In this document: positions 27,095 to 36,428 of the stretch, one piece after another
How positions within the stretch are numbered: position 1 is the stretch's first letter
Layout: each line of letters begins with the position of its first letter
Assembly: GCF_004798705.1 (NCBI RefSeq)
Contig: NZ_CP039290.1
Span: forward strand, 2,480,001-2,544,000
From: Arthrobacter sp. PAMC25564
Lineage (GTDB): Bacteria > Actinomycetota > Actinomycetes > Actinomycetales > Micrococcaceae
DNA length: 64,000 nt
Direction of reading: 5' to 3'
The notes under the pieces: generated by a model
Database searches by the model: none
Told to the model about the DNA's origin: nothing
Seen by the model: only the letters and a program-made list of their open reading frames with translations
Position numbers and translations under genes: made by a program

Positions 27095-27754
27095 TCAGCC
27101 AGTCTTTGGTGCATCCGGCGGTGCCGGGAGCAGCGCGGCGAGCTTCTCGAGCGCCGCTTTCTTGTGCGGGACCCGCGGAGTGGCTTCCACGGCAAGCCTG
27201 AGAAGGCGAAGCCGCACGTCCAGTTCAGGCCTCGCGAGGATGGCCGCAAGGGCCGGCAGGGCATGATCAGCCTCCACGTGCAGGGCAATGTCCACGGCGG
27301 TCCTCAGCGGGCTGGACACCATCAGCCCGCCGAGGCTTACGACGTCGAATGGCCCTAGCCGGACTTCATGGAAAGTGCATCCGCGGGTCGATCTCAGGCT
27401 CGAAATCCTCCGGTTGGCATCCACCAGCAGCGCCAGCCGGTCCGGTTCCCGGGCGCAGCCGTAGATCCAGGCAGCCGTCATCCGCCCGGCCACCACGCGT
27501 TGCCGGATCGCCGGGGGAATCGTGCAGGCCGCCGCCCGGGCCCGGAGCTGCGGCGTGGACCGGGTTCCGGGCGGCAGGTAGCCGCGCTGATACAGCTGCC
27601 TGAGCACGCCGTCGGACGCCATGGCCTGCAGCTCCGGCCAGGAAAAGAGCGTCCCGGGGGAGTAGAGCTCGTCCGGGGACGACTCGGGCGGGGAAGGAAC
27701 CGACGCGAGCGGACGGTGGGAGCGGGGAGCCGGCGTGGCGGACAGGAGGACCAT
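27095..27754 (-). CDS. AbiEi antitoxin-like DNA-binding protein
   Basis: A 219-residue protein resembling the actinobacterial group annotated as type IV toxin-antitoxin AbiEi-family antitoxins. It has an N-terminal helix-turn-helix-like region (LFSWPELQAMASDGVLRQLYQRGYL) and a C-terminal domain with VVSLGGLMVSSPLRTAVDIALH. No nucleotidyltransferase toxin (AbiEii) is adjacent, since the neighbours are relA and the DUF349 gene. It may be a stand-alone regulator. The assignment rests on overall pattern only. Confidence 0.55.
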   Translation of the reverse strand: MVLLSATPAPRSHRPLASVPSPPESSPDELYSPGTLFSWPELQAMASDGVLRQLYQRGYLPPGTRSTPQLRARAAACTIPPAIRQRVVAGRMTAAWIYGCAREPDRLALLVDANRRISSLRSTRGCTFHEVRLGPFDVVSLGGLMVSSPLRTAVDIALHVEADHALPALAAILARPELDVRLRLLRLAVEATPRVPHKKAALEKLAALLPAPPDAPKTG

Positions 27755-27787
27755 CCAGTCATCGTTCCCGGCTCCCCGGACATAGAA

Positions 27788-27829
27788 CAGGCCCCGTCCC
27801 GGCCATGTGGATAACCGAAACGGGGCCTG
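27788..27829 (-). terminator. Terminator candidate after the DUF349 gene
   Basis: CAGGCCCCGT (27788-27797) pairs with ACGGGGCCTG (27820-27829) around a 22-nt loop. It lies just downstream of the DUF349 stop codon on the minus strand. The T-tract is weak. Confidence 0.5.
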
Positions 27830-27855
27830 GGCCAGCTTTCTGGCGTGCCGCCCTC

Positions 27856-29400
27856 CTAGGCGAGCTCGCTTGCCGACTTTTCCAGCTGCTCAAGCCACGC
27901 CTGGCGTGCCTCGAGGGCTTCCTGGGCCGCCTTGATCCTGCGCTGGTCGCCGGCCTTCTCGGCGGTGGCCAGGTCTTCCTTGAGCCCGGCGATGGCCGAT
28001 TCCAGCTGTGTCAGGGCGCTGTTGGTGCGGGCCTTCGTCTCCGGGTTCGAACGCTTCCAGTTCTCCTCCTCGGCGTGGCGGACGGCGTCCTCGACCTTCC
28101 GCAGGCCGGCCTCGATGCGGCCCATGTCGGCGCGGGGAACCTTGCCGGCTTCCTCCCAACGGTCACGGATGGACTGCAGGGCCTTCTTGGTGGCAGCGAG
28201 GTCCTTGATCGGCAGCAGTTCGTTCGCTTCCGCGAGGAGCGCCTCCTTGACCGTCAGGTTGGCGCCGTATTCCTGGTCGATCTCGTCGTTGGCTGCCTGG
28301 CGGTTGGTGAAGAACACGTCCTGCGCGGCACGGAAACGTGCCCACAGGGCGTCGTCGTCCTTGCGGCTCGCGCGCGGCGAAGCCTTCCAGTCATCCATCA
28401 GGCGGCGGTATTCGCCGGCTGCGAAGCCCCAGTCGGTCGAAATGGAGAGGCTTTCCGCCTCGGCGATCAGCTTTTCCTTGGCAGCCTTGGCTGCCGAGTT
28501 GTTGCTGTCCAGCTGGGAGAAGTACGCGCGGCGGTGCCGGTCGAAGACCGTGCGGGCGGCGCGGAACCGCTTCCAGAGGGTGTCCTCGTTGCTGCGGCCG
28601 AGCCGGACGCCGCTCTTCTGCGCGGTCTTCCAGCTCTCGAACAGTTCGTTCATCCGGGCGCTGGAGGTCTTCCACTGGATCTGGGCCGGATCGTGGCCGG
28701 CGATTTCTTCGGCCTCCGCGACGATGGCCTCGCGGGCCGCAAGCTCGGCGGCCCGGACGGCGTCGTGTTCGGCCTTTTCGGCCTTCTCAAGGTCGCGGAT
28801 CTGGGTGGAAACGGTATCCAGGCGGGCCTCGGCGGTGCGGAGATCGCCCACCATGTTGCGTTCGGCCAGCTGTTCGCGTAGGTGCGTGACAGTCTTCTGC
28901 ATGTCCGTCGTGGGCGCCTTGGAGCTGATGCGCTGTTCGAGCAGGACGATCTGGGCGAGGACGTCGTCGTACTTGCGGGCGAAGTAGCCCAGGGCCTCGT
29001 CGTCGCTGACGCCCGGGTACTGGCCAACGGGGTGTTCCGCGCCGTCGACGGTCAGGAACACCTGGCCGTCGCCTTCCACGCGGCCCCAGCGGGCGGCTTC
29101 GGCCAGCGAGGCGGCGGAGGACACGGTTGCCGGTGCGGGGGAGGCCACAGACGGGCCCACCTTCGGACGCGCCGCGAAGGCTGCCGGTGACGGCGCGGGC
29201 CGGTTCGCGGGGACGGGTCCCGGTGCGGGAACAGGCACCGCAGCCCCAGCGGGGGCGGGCGTGGAATTGTCTGCGGGCTGATCTGCGGGGTCGGCCGGGA
29301 TCGTGCCGTCGGCCGTGCCGTCGGCTGCTGCCGCCTCGGCTTCGGTCTCGTTGGCAGCTGCTGCTGACAATGTTTCGTCGGATTTCTGACTGTCTGTCAC
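27856..29400 (-). CDS. DUF349 domain-containing protein
   Basis: A 514-residue protein with an acidic, Ala/Pro-rich disordered N-terminus (about 1-95), a short beta segment (GQVFLTVDGAEHPVGQYPG) and a long coiled coil of repeated DUF349 units with recurring WxxxF/WKxxx patterns (LWKRFRAARTVFDRHRR, LWARFRAAQDVFF). Family members are cytosolic helical proteins of poorly known function. It starts with GTG, has no clear ribosome binding site, and follows the cyclophilin gene on the same strand. Confidence 0.85.
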   Translation of the reverse strand: MTDSQKSDETLSAAAANETEAEAAAADGTADGTIPADPADQPADNSTPAPAGAAVPVPAPGPVPANRPAPSPAAFAARPKVGPSVASPAPATVSSAASLAEAARWGRVEGDGQVFLTVDGAEHPVGQYPGVSDDEALGYFARKYDDVLAQIVLLEQRISSKAPTTDMQKTVTHLREQLAERNMVGDLRTAEARLDTVSTQIRDLEKAEKAEHDAVRAAELAAREAIVAEAEEIAGHDPAQIQWKTSSARMNELFESWKTAQKSGVRLGRSNEDTLWKRFRAARTVFDRHRRAYFSQLDSNNSAAKAAKEKLIAEAESLSISTDWGFAAGEYRRLMDDWKASPRASRKDDDALWARFRAAQDVFFTNRQAANDEIDQEYGANLTVKEALLAEANELLPIKDLAATKKALQSIRDRWEEAGKVPRADMGRIEAGLRKVEDAVRHAEEENWKRSNPETKARTNSALTQLESAIAGLKEDLATAEKAGDQRRIKAAQEALEARQAWLEQLEKSASELA

Positions 29401-29429
29401 CGCTAGAAGTCTTTCGCTTGGAGGGAAAT

Positions 29430-29458
29430 ACCGGGACCGCGGCCCCCAGGGGCCCGGT
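29430..29458 (-). terminator. Possible terminator after the cyclophilin gene
   Basis: On the minus strand ACCGGG and CCCGGT (29458-29453 and 29435-29430) enclose a second GC-rich hairpin and are followed by ATTTCC. It begins 4 nt after the stop codon. Confidence 0.4.
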
Positions 29459-29461
29459 CTG

Positions 29462-30262
29462 TTACTTCAGAGAGAACGAGTCTATCGTGACTGGTTCCGC
29501 GGGTGCGCCGTCTGTGGGGCTATCACCGGGCTTATTGCCTGCGGCGGCGATATTCGTGACCACGTCCAGGCCCGACGTCACCTTGCCCACCACGGTGTAG
29601 CCGCCGGCGGCGTCCGCCGGAATGACGGTGTCCTTGTACACGATGAAGAACTGGGTGCCGTTGCCGTAGGCGTTTCCGGCCGTCCGTGCGACGGCGATGG
29701 TTCCGGCCGGGTAGGTGTTGTTCGGCGGCGTGTTTTCCAGCGGACCCCAGGTGTAGGACGGATCGGTGCTGCCGTCGCCTGCCTTGGAACCGCACTGCAG
29801 CACCCCGAAGCTCTCGCCAGTGGTCAGGCGGTGGCAGCGCAGGCCGTTGTAGAAGTTCTGGTCCGCGAGGGATTTGAAGACGGCGGTTGCCTGCGGTGCC
29901 TTGGTGCCGTCCAGCTCGACGCCCAGCGTGCCGGTGTTCAGCGTGAGCTCGCCGGTGAAGGTCTTGCCCGCGGCGGTTTCCGGCTTGGGGATGTTCTCAC
30001 CGTTGGTGGGCGACGGCGTGGCGGACGCCGTGGGCTTGGCCAGGTCCGCCTGGGCGGCCGCGAACTGCTCCTCTGTGGGGTTGGAGGAGAAGACAGTCAG
30101 CTGGAGGACGAGGGCGACGGCGACGGCTGCCGCCCCGGCACCGATCGCGAGTACGTTGTCGCGTTTGCGGCGCTTGTCCTGCTCCTTGCGCAGTTCGCGC
30201 TTCGCCTCCATCTGCTGGATGCGCCGCTTGGCTTCGCGGGCGCTCCGTGAACTGGCCGCCAA
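29462..30262 (-). CDS. Membrane-anchored cyclophilin-type peptidyl-prolyl isomerase
   Basis: A 266-residue protein with a highly charged cytosolic N-terminus (AKRRIQQMEAKRELRKEQDK), one transmembrane helix (about 36-58) and an extracellular cyclophilin domain. The fold signatures are YNGLRCHRLTTGESFGVLQCG, GTIAVARTAGNAYGNGTQFFI and GGYTVVGKVTSGLDVV. It should speed proline isomerisation in exported proteins. A TTG start at 30262 is chosen because AGGAGG lies 4 nt upstream; the frame extends further up without family similarity. It is divergent from hisS across an operator-like palindrome. Confidence 0.9.
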   Translation of the reverse strand: MAASSRSAREAKRRIQQMEAKRELRKEQDKRRKRDNVLAIGAGAAAVAVALVLQLTVFSSNPTEEQFAAAQADLAKPTASATPSPTNGENIPKPETAAGKTFTGELTLNTGTLGVELDGTKAPQATAVFKSLADQNFYNGLRCHRLTTGESFGVLQCGSKAGDGSTDPSYTWGPLENTPPNNTYPAGTIAVARTAGNAYGNGTQFFIVYKDTVIPADAAGGYTVVGKVTSGLDVVTNIAAAGNKPGDSPTDGAPAEPVTIDSFSLK

Positions 30263-30382
30263 AAGTCCTCCTGGTTGTAGGGCTGAGCCCGTGACGGGCC
30301 AGGGGCGCCGTCGCGGGTTCAGCAGCAAAGCTGCCGGCAGCAGCGCAGCGCGCGCCCGCATTGGAGATGCAGGGGCCCGAAC

Positions 30383-30413
30383 GCATAAACTGACTGCCGC
30401 ACACAGTTTATGC
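30383..30413. promoter_or_regulatory. Palindromic operator or paired divergent promoters
   Basis: GCATAAACTG (30383-30392) and CAGTTTATGC (30404-30413) form a perfect 10-bp inverted repeat with an 11-nt gap. Each arm contains TAAACT, a -10-like hexamer, one reading to hisS and one to the cyclophilin gene. It could be a regulator binding site or two overlapping promoters. Confidence 0.5.
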
Positions 30414-30522
30414 ACGACTGGCCGGTCTGCCGCCCCTCTGTTCCCCGTTTCGGACAGAATGCGGCGCACAGCGCCGTCGGGCGTCGATACCGCCGGTTTG
30501 TTACCTTAGGAGAAAATCCACC

Positions 30523-31866
30523 ATGGCACGCACAGCCTCCCTGTCCGGATTCCCCGAGTGGCTTCCCGAGGAACGGCTGGTGGAGCTGCATGTGCTGGAC
30601 ACGATCCGGCGGATCTTTGAACTCCACGGCTTCTCCTCGATCGAAACCCGGGCCGTGGAAACGGTGGGACAGCTGCTGCGCAAGGGCGAAATCGACAAAG
30701 AGGTCTACGGCCTGAGCCGGCTCCAGGACGACGAGGGAGATGAAGCCAAGGGCAAAAGCGACGCGCACGCCCTGGCCCTGCACTTCGACCTCACCGTGCC
30801 GTTCGCCCGCTACGTGGTGGAGAACGCGGGCTACCTCGCCTTCCCGTTCCGCCGCTACCAGATCCAGAAGGTCTGGCGCGGTGAACGTCCGCAGGAAGGC
30901 CGGGCGCGTGAATTCACCCAGGCGGACATCGACGTCGTCGGCGACGGCGAACTGCCGTTCCGCTACGACGTCGAAATTGCGCTGGTGATCGCCGAAACCC
31001 TGAACGCCCTGCCGATCCCTGACTTCCTGCTCCGGATCAACAACCGCAAGCTCGCCGAGGGCTTCTACACCGGCATCGGACTCACCGACACCGCCGGGGT
31101 GCTGCGAAGCATCGACAAGCTCGAGAAGATCGGCCCGGAGAAGGTCGCCGGACTGCTCCGGTCCGAACTCGGCGCCACCGAGGAGCAGGCGCAGGCGGCG
31201 CTGAAACTGGCCGGCATCCGCACCGCAGACACCTCCTTCGTGGAACAGGTCCGCGCCCTGGGTGTCACGAACGAACTGCTCGAAGAGGGCCTCAACGAAC
31301 TGGAGCAGGTCATCGCGGCAGCGGTCCAGCGCGCGCCCGGCAAGGTCGTCGCGGACCTGAGCATCGCCCGCGGCCTGGACTACTACACCGGCACCGTGGT
31401 GGAGACCGTCCTGGTGGGCCACGAACAGCTCGGCTCGATCTGCTCCGGCGGACGTTACGACGCGCTGGCCAGCAAGGGCAACCGCAAGTTCCCCGGCGTC
31501 GGACTCTCGATCGGCGTGACCCGCCTGGTCACCCGGATCCTCAGCCACGACCTCGCCAAGGCAACACGGTCGGTTCCGACCGCCGTGCTGGTGGCGCTCA
31601 ACAACGACGACAGCTGGGGCGCCGCGCAGGATGTCGCCACGCAACTGCGCAGCCGGGGCATTGCCACCGAGGTTGCGGCCAAGGCGGAGAAGTTCGGCAA
31701 GCAGATCAAGTTCGCGGACCGCCGTGGCATCCCGTTTGTGTGGTTCACGGACGACGACGGCAAACACCAGGTCAAGGACATCCGTTCGGGCGAGCAGACG
31801 GACGCCGACCCGGCCAGCTGGACCCCGTCGGAGGAAGACCTGCACGTCCGGGTCCTCAAGGCCTAG
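30523..31866 (+). CDS. hisS: Histidyl-tRNA synthetase
   Basis: A class II synthetase of 447 residues that charges tRNA-His. It shows the class II motif 2 region FRRYQIQKVWRGERPQEGRAREFTQ-like loop, the HisRS signature ARGLDYYTGTV near residue 285, motif 3 GVGLSIGVTR and a C-terminal anticodon domain. GGAG lies upstream of the ATG. It has a 260-nt region in front with no other gene, holding the palindrome at 30383-30413. Confidence 0.96.
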   Translation: MARTASLSGFPEWLPEERLVELHVLDTIRRIFELHGFSSIETRAVETVGQLLRKGEIDKEVYGLSRLQDDEGDEAKGKSDAHALALHFDLTVPFARYVVENAGYLAFPFRRYQIQKVWRGERPQEGRAREFTQADIDVVGDGELPFRYDVEIALVIAETLNALPIPDFLLRINNRKLAEGFYTGIGLTDTAGVLRSIDKLEKIGPEKVAGLLRSELGATEEQAQAALKLAGIRTADTSFVEQVRALGVTNELLEEGLNELEQVIAAAVQRAPGKVVADLSIARGLDYYTGTVVETVLVGHEQLGSICSGGRYDALASKGNRKFPGVGLSIGVTRLVTRILSHDLAKATRSVPTAVLVALNNDDSWGAAQDVATQLRSRGIATEVAAKAEKFGKQIKFADRRGIPFVWFTDDDGKHQVKDIRSGEQTDADPASWTPSEEDLHVRVLKA

Positions 31867-31975
31867 GGGCCGGCATCGCGCCGGGGCTTTCCGGTGCGAT
31901 CCTGTGGGCATCCCACTGGCCGCGGCGTAAAGTTTTCCTTACCGAGGCTTGAAAACCCCTCCAGGAGGTCAGGCG

Positions 31976-32806
31976 ATGCAGGACGGGAAATATGCCAGCG
32001 ATGAAGTTCTTGTTGGTCCGCAATGGCTGCAAGACCACCTTCACGATCCCACGCTTCGTGTTGTCGAAGTCGATGTGAGCAGCACCGCCTACAACACCGG
32101 ACATATTGGCGGGGCCGTCCTGTGGAACATCTACGGGGACCTGAAGGATTCGAACTACAGGCTCGTGGACAAGGCAGCCGTGCAGGATCTGGTGCGGACG
32201 TCCGGGATTGCGCCCGACTCCACGGTGGTCTTCTACGGCTATGCACCGGCGATGGGGTTCTGGCTGATGAAGCTCTATGGTCATTCCAGGCTCCGGATCC
32301 TGGACACCTCGAGGACCTCCTGGGAGCAGGATGGCCGGCCATGGACCGTGCAGGCGCCTGTGCCTGCCGTGACCGACTATCTGTTGCCTGACCAGGACGG
32401 GCGAATCCGCGCCGGGCAACAGGCGGTGCAGGACGCGGTCGGGCTGCCGGCGGTGATCCTCATGGATGTCCGGACCGACGCTGAATTCCGGGGCGAGCGG
32501 TTCTGGCCATCAGGCCTTGCCGAGCCCGAAGGCCGCGCCGGACACATCCCCTCAGCCATGCACCTTGCGGTCGATGGGCTGCTCACCCCTGACGGGGCTT
32601 TCCGGAGCGCCGAGGAAGTGCGTCGGCTGTTCGCCCCGGTTAAGGACTCAGCCGGCGAAGTCATCACCTACTGCACTGTCGGTGCCCGCGCGTGCACGGC
32701 CTGGTTCGCGCTCAGCTACCTGATGGGGCGCGGACACGTCCGGGTCTACGACGGCTCCTGGGCCGAATGGGGAAAAATGCCTGCAACGCCTGTGGAGGCC
32801 GGCTGA
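31976..32806 (+). CDS. Two-domain sulfurtransferase (rhodanese family)
   Basis: A 276-residue tandem rhodanese. The N-terminal domain (VVEVDVSSTAYNTGHIGGAVLW) has no catalytic cysteine, and the C-terminal domain carries the active loop TYCTVGARACTAWFAL, similar to SseA-type actinobacterial sulfurtransferases (C-x-x-G-x-R). It should move sulfane sulfur from thiosulfate or 3-mercaptopyruvate to a thiol acceptor. The ATG at 31976 follows AGGAGG at 31963-31968. Base composition is visibly less GC-rich than in neighbouring synthetase genes. Confidence 0.9.
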   Translation: MQDGKYASDEVLVGPQWLQDHLHDPTLRVVEVDVSSTAYNTGHIGGAVLWNIYGDLKDSNYRLVDKAAVQDLVRTSGIAPDSTVVFYGYAPAMGFWLMKLYGHSRLRILDTSRTSWEQDGRPWTVQAPVPAVTDYLLPDQDGRIRAGQQAVQDAVGLPAVILMDVRTDAEFRGERFWPSGLAEPEGRAGHIPSAMHLAVDGLLTPDGAFRSAEEVRRLFAPVKDSAGEVITYCTVGARACTAWFALSYLMGRGHVRVYDGSWAEWGKMPATPVEAG

Positions 32807-32909
32807 GCGGCCCGGACCAGGCACGGCTGGCCGAAAGGGACTCCGCGCCGGTTGCCGGAACGCTTCCCTCCTTGGCGGCAGGGCAGCCGCCACCGGGTAA
32901 ACTCGAACG

Positions 32910-32934
32910 GGATCGTTTCCGTAGCGATCCTTTT
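32910..32934 (+). terminator. Weak terminator candidate before aspS
   Basis: GGATCG (32910-32915) and CGATCC (32925-32930) form a 6-bp stem followed by TTTT. It lies about 100 nt after the sulfurtransferase stop and 28 nt before the aspS start, so it may act as a terminator or as part of the aspS leader. Confidence 0.35.
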
Positions 32935-32957
32935 GAACGCCACCTGAAAGGAATGCT

Positions 32958-34763
32958 GTGCTGCGCACACATGACCTCGGATCTCTTCGCTCCGAGCACA
33001 TTGGACAAACCGTAACCCTCGCCGGCTGGGTCGGCCGGCGTCGTGACCACGGTGGTGTCGCATTCGTTGACCTGCGCGACGCTTCGGGCATCGCCCAGGT
33101 CGTCGTCCGTGAAGAAGAAGTCTTCCACGGCCTGCGCAACGAGTACGTGCTGCAGATCGTGGGCACCGTCTCCCGGCGCCCCGAGGGCAATGAGAACCCG
33201 GCGCTGGCCACCGGCGAGATCGAGGTCATGGCCGAGAAGGTCACGATCCTCAACACCTCGGACCCGCTGCCGTTCCAGATCGACGAGCACGTTGAGGTCG
33301 GCGAGGAAGCCCGCCTCAAGCACCGCTACCTGGACCTGCGCCGCCCCGGCCCGGCCCGCAACCTGCGGCTGCGCTCCGAGGCCAACCGCGTGGCCCGCGA
33401 ACTGCTGCACGAGGACGGTTTCGTCGAGATCGAAACCCCCACGCTGACTCGTTCGACGCCGGAAGGCGCCCGTGACTTCGTGGTCCCCGCACGCCTCGCG
33501 CCGGGCTCGTGGTACGCGCTGCCGCAGTCCCCGCAGCTGTTCAAGCAGCTCCTGCAGGTCGGCGGCTTCGAGAAGTACTACCAGATCGCCCGCTGCTACC
33601 GCGACGAGGACTTCCGCGCGGACCGCCAGCCGGAGTTCACCCAGCTCGACATCGAAGCCAGCTTCGTGGAGCAGGACGACATCATCCGCCTCGGCGAAAG
33701 CATCGTCAAGGCACTGTGGAAGCTGATCGACGTCGAGATCCCGACGCCGATCCAGCGCATCACGTACCACGACGCGATGGCCCGGTATGGTTCGGACAAG
33801 CCGGACCTGCGCTTCGGACTGGAGCTCACCGAACTCACCGAATTCTTCAAGGACACCAACTTCGGTGTCTTCAAGGCGCCCTACGTGGGCGCCGTCGTGA
33901 TGCCCGGCGGTGCCTCCCAGGCACGCCGCGCCCTCGACGCCTGGCAGGAATGGGCCAAGCAGCGCGGCGCCAAGGGCCTGGCCTACGTCCTGTACAAGGA
34001 AGACGGCGAACTGGCCGGACCCGTGGCCAAGAACCTCACCGACACCGAGCGTGCCGGACTGGCTGACGCCGTCGGCGCCAAGCCGGGCGACTGCATCTTC
34101 TTCGCTGCCGGCGAGAAGTCCCCGTCGCGGGCCCTGCTGGGTGCCGCCCGGGTCGAGATCGGCCACCGCACCGGCCTCATCAACCCCACCGACTGGGCGT
34201 TCGTGTGGGTCGTCGACGCCCCCATGTTCGAACCGGCCGCCGCAGCCGTCGCTTCCGGCGACGTCGCCGTCGGTGCCGGCCAGTGGACCGCCGTGCACCA
34301 CGCCTTCACCTCGCCCAAGCCCGAATTCCTGGACAGCTTCGACAAGAACCCCGAATCGGCGCTGTCCTACGCCTACGACATCGTCTGCAACGGCAACGAA
34401 ATCGGCGGCGGCTCCATCCGTATCCACCAGAGTGATGTCCAGGAACGGGTCTTCGAGCTCATGGGCCTGGACAAGGAAGACGCCCAGACCAAGTTCGGCT
34501 TCCTCCTCGAGGGCTTCAAGTTCGGTGCGCCTCCGCACGGCGGCATCGCCTTCGGCTGGGACCGTGTGGTCGCCCTGCTGGCCGGTGTTGAGTCCATCCG
34601 CGATGTCATCGCCTTCCCGAAGACGGGCAACGGCTATGACCCGCTGACCCAGGCTCCCGCGCCGATCACGGCGCAGCAGCGCAAGGAAGCCGGCGTCGAT
34701 TTCAAGCCGGAAGCCAAGAAGGCGGAGGCCTCGAAGGCAGAAGACACCAAAAAGGCCGAGTAG
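32958..34763 (+). CDS. aspS: Aspartyl-tRNA synthetase
   Basis: A bacterial-type class IIb synthetase of 601 residues that charges tRNA-Asp. Visible parts are the N-terminal OB anticodon-binding fold ([19 protein letters not shown]), class II motif 2 ([25 protein letters not shown] segment), the bacterial GAD insertion and motif 3 ([13 protein letters not shown]). In actinobacteria with GatCAB this enzyme can also charge tRNA-Asn; that is not shown here. The GTG start follows AAAGGA. The tail is Lys/Ala/Glu-rich, and a strong terminator follows. Confidence 0.96.
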   Translation: MLRTHDLGSLRSEHIGQTVTLAGWVGRRRDHGGVAFVDLRDASGIAQVVVREEEVFHGLRNEYVLQIVGTVSRRPEGNENPALATGEIEVMAEKVTILNTSDPLPFQIDEHVEVGEEARLKHRYLDLRRPGPARNLRLRSEANRVARELLHEDGFVEIETPTLTRSTPEGARDFVVPARLAPGSWYALPQSPQLFKQLLQVGGFEKYYQIARCYRDEDFRADRQPEFTQLDIEASFVEQDDIIRLGESIVKALWKLIDVEIPTPIQRITYHDAMARYGSDKPDLRFGLELTELTEFFKDTNFGVFKAPYVGAVVMPGGASQARRALDAWQEWAKQRGAKGLAYVLYKEDGELAGPVAKNLTDTERAGLADAVGAKPGDCIFFAAGEKSPSRALLGAARVEIGHRTGLINPTDWAFVWVVDAPMFEPAAAAVASGDVAVGAGQWTAVHHAFTSPKPEFLDSFDKNPESALSYAYDIVCNGNEIGGGSIRIHQSDVQERVFELMGLDKEDAQTKFGFLLEGFKFGAPPHGGIAFGWDRVVALLAGVESIRDVIAFPKTGNGYDPLTQAPAPITAQQRKEAGVDFKPEAKKAEASKAEDTKKAE

Positions 34764-34781
34764 CACTCACGGCCGGATGCC

Positions 34782-34819
34782 AGAGGCCCCCCGGGAAACC
34801 GGGGGGCCTCTGGTTTTGG
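34782..34819 (+). terminator. Rho-independent terminator after aspS
   Basis: A perfect 15-bp GC-rich stem (34782-34796 with 34801-34815), a GAAA tetraloop and TTTT, beginning 18 nt after the aspS stop. Confidence 0.92.
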
Positions 34820-34884
34820 TGAAGGCGCCTGCCGGACCCGGACGGGTCGGGCGGCAAGCGCCGTCAAGCAGTCCGTCCGGGGTG

Positions 34885-36294
34885 CTACGGGACCTGGGCG
34901 GCGAGCTGGTGCGTCTGGTTCAGCTCTTGTTTTTGCTCTTCGAGCAGTTCGCGGCGCCGGGCGTTGCCTGCCAGGTAGGGCGCGCCCAGCTCGTGGATCG
35001 GTGTCCTGGCCGTCTCCCGGGAGAAGAACACCGATACTGCTGCGATCAGCATGCAGACCGTTGCGAAGACCGCCACAGGAACCCAGCCGGTGGCACCGGG
35101 TGCCAGCAACAGGCCCGCGATCATCGGCGCGAAGCCGGCCAGGACGAGCCCCAGCTGGTTGCCCATGGCCATGCCGGTGTAGCGCACCGGCGCGGCGAAC
35201 TGCTCGGCGAAGAACGAGGGCCAGATGCCGTTGAAGCCGGAGTACAGCACGGTCATGTTCAGGAACGCCGCGAGGAAGACCAACAGGATGCTGCCCGAGG
35301 ACAGGGCCAGGAAGTACAGGAAGATCGTGACGGAGCAGCCGATTGCGGCCGTCAGGAGCAGGGGGCGCCTGCCGATCCGGTCCGAAAGCTTCGCGGCCAG
35401 CGGCATGGCAAACATGGACAGGCCGATCGCGACCGCGTTGACGGTCAGGATGGAAGCCCGGTCAAAGCCCGCGGTGGAGGTGGCATACGCCAGGCCGAAG
35501 ACGGTGAAGATGGTCTGCATCACGGACATGATGGACATTCCCACGACCCGCAGCACGTCCGGGGCCTGGAACTTCAGGACCTCTTTGAGCGGCATCCGGC
35601 TGACTTCCTGGTGCTCCTGTGCTTCGTCGAAGACCGGTGTTTCGTCCAGGTGCGTCCGGACCCAGTAGGCGATGGCCAGGACCACGATCGAGAGCCAGAA
35701 CGGGATGCGCCAGCCCCAGCTCATCATGGCCTCCGCGGGAAGCGCCGTGACCGGGATGAAGACCAGCGTGGCCAGGACCATCCCGGAGGCATACCCGGTC
35801 ATCACGAAGCTCGTGAAGAAACCGCGCTTGCCTTCCGGGGAATGCTCCAGGGTCAGGGTGGACGCCCCGGCCGATTCGGCCCCGGCGGAGAAGCCCTGGG
35901 CCAGGCGCCCGGCCACCAGCAGGATCGGTGCCCAGACGCCGACCTGCTCGTAGCCGGGCAGGAAACCGATGCCGAGGGAGGAGAGGCCCATGATGCCCAG
36001 CGTGAGCAGCAGGATCTTCTTCCGGCCCAGTTTGTCGCCGAAGTGGCCCATGACCAGTCCGCCGACCGGCCGTGCAACGTAGGCGACGCCAAAGGTCGCA
36101 AAGGCACCGATCAGCCCGATGGCAGGATCGGCGGACGGGAAGAACAGGTGCGGGAAAACGAGCGCCGCCGCAGTTCCGTAGATGAAGAAGTCGTAGTACT
36201 CCAGGGTGCTGCCCAGGAATGACGCCAGGGCGGCCTTCCCCGGGGTCTTCCGGGCTTCCGGTGCTGCATCGGCCCGGTGGATGGTGTGGCTCAT
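34885..36294 (-). CDS. MHS family MFS transporter (metabolite:proton symporter)
   Basis: A 469-residue, 12-helix permease. STLEYYDFFIYGTAAAL in the first helix and GHFGDKLGRKKILL between helices 2 and 3 place it in the metabolite:H+ symporter group, which imports organic acids such as shikimate, alpha-ketoglutarate, citrate or aromatic acids. The ATG at 36294 follows GGAGGAG. It lies beside an IclR regulator and divergent oxidoreductases, so it probably imports the substrate they degrade. Confidence 0.88.
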   Translation of the reverse strand: MSHTIHRADAAPEARKTPGKAALASFLGSTLEYYDFFIYGTAAALVFPHLFFPSADPAIGLIGAFATFGVAYVARPVGGLVMGHFGDKLGRKKILLLTLGIMGLSSLGIGFLPGYEQVGVWAPILLVAGRLAQGFSAGAESAGASTLTLEHSPEGKRGFFTSFVMTGYASGMVLATLVFIPVTALPAEAMMSWGWRIPFWLSIVVLAIAYWVRTHLDETPVFDEAQEHQEVSRMPLKEVLKFQAPDVLRVVGMSIMSVMQTIFTVFGLAYATSTAGFDRASILTVNAVAIGLSMFAMPLAAKLSDRIGRRPLLLTAAIGCSVTIFLYFLALSSGSILLVFLAAFLNMTVLYSGFNGIWPSFFAEQFAAPVRYTGMAMGNQLGLVLAGFAPMIAGLLLAPGATGWVPVAVFATVCMLIAAVSVFFSRETARTPIHELGAPYLAGNARRRELLEEQKQELNQTHQLAAQVP

Positions 36295-36428
36295 GGTCTG
36301 CTCCTCCTGCCGCGTCCTTGCGGCGGGTTGTAGCGAATGCCTGCAGCCTGCTTGCTGCGTCTCCAACCAGAGTGACAGCACGCCTGTGACCCGGGCCACA
36401 TGATTGCCGATGAACGGAAATCCAGCGT

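Noticed and set aside
30263..30522. T-box or other tRNA-sensing leader before hisS
   Set aside because: No T-box core sequence or antiterminator-terminator pair is visible; only the palindrome stands out.
32902..32917. Possible LexA half-site upstream of aspS (TCGAAC)
   Set aside because: No matching GTTCGA half at the right distance.
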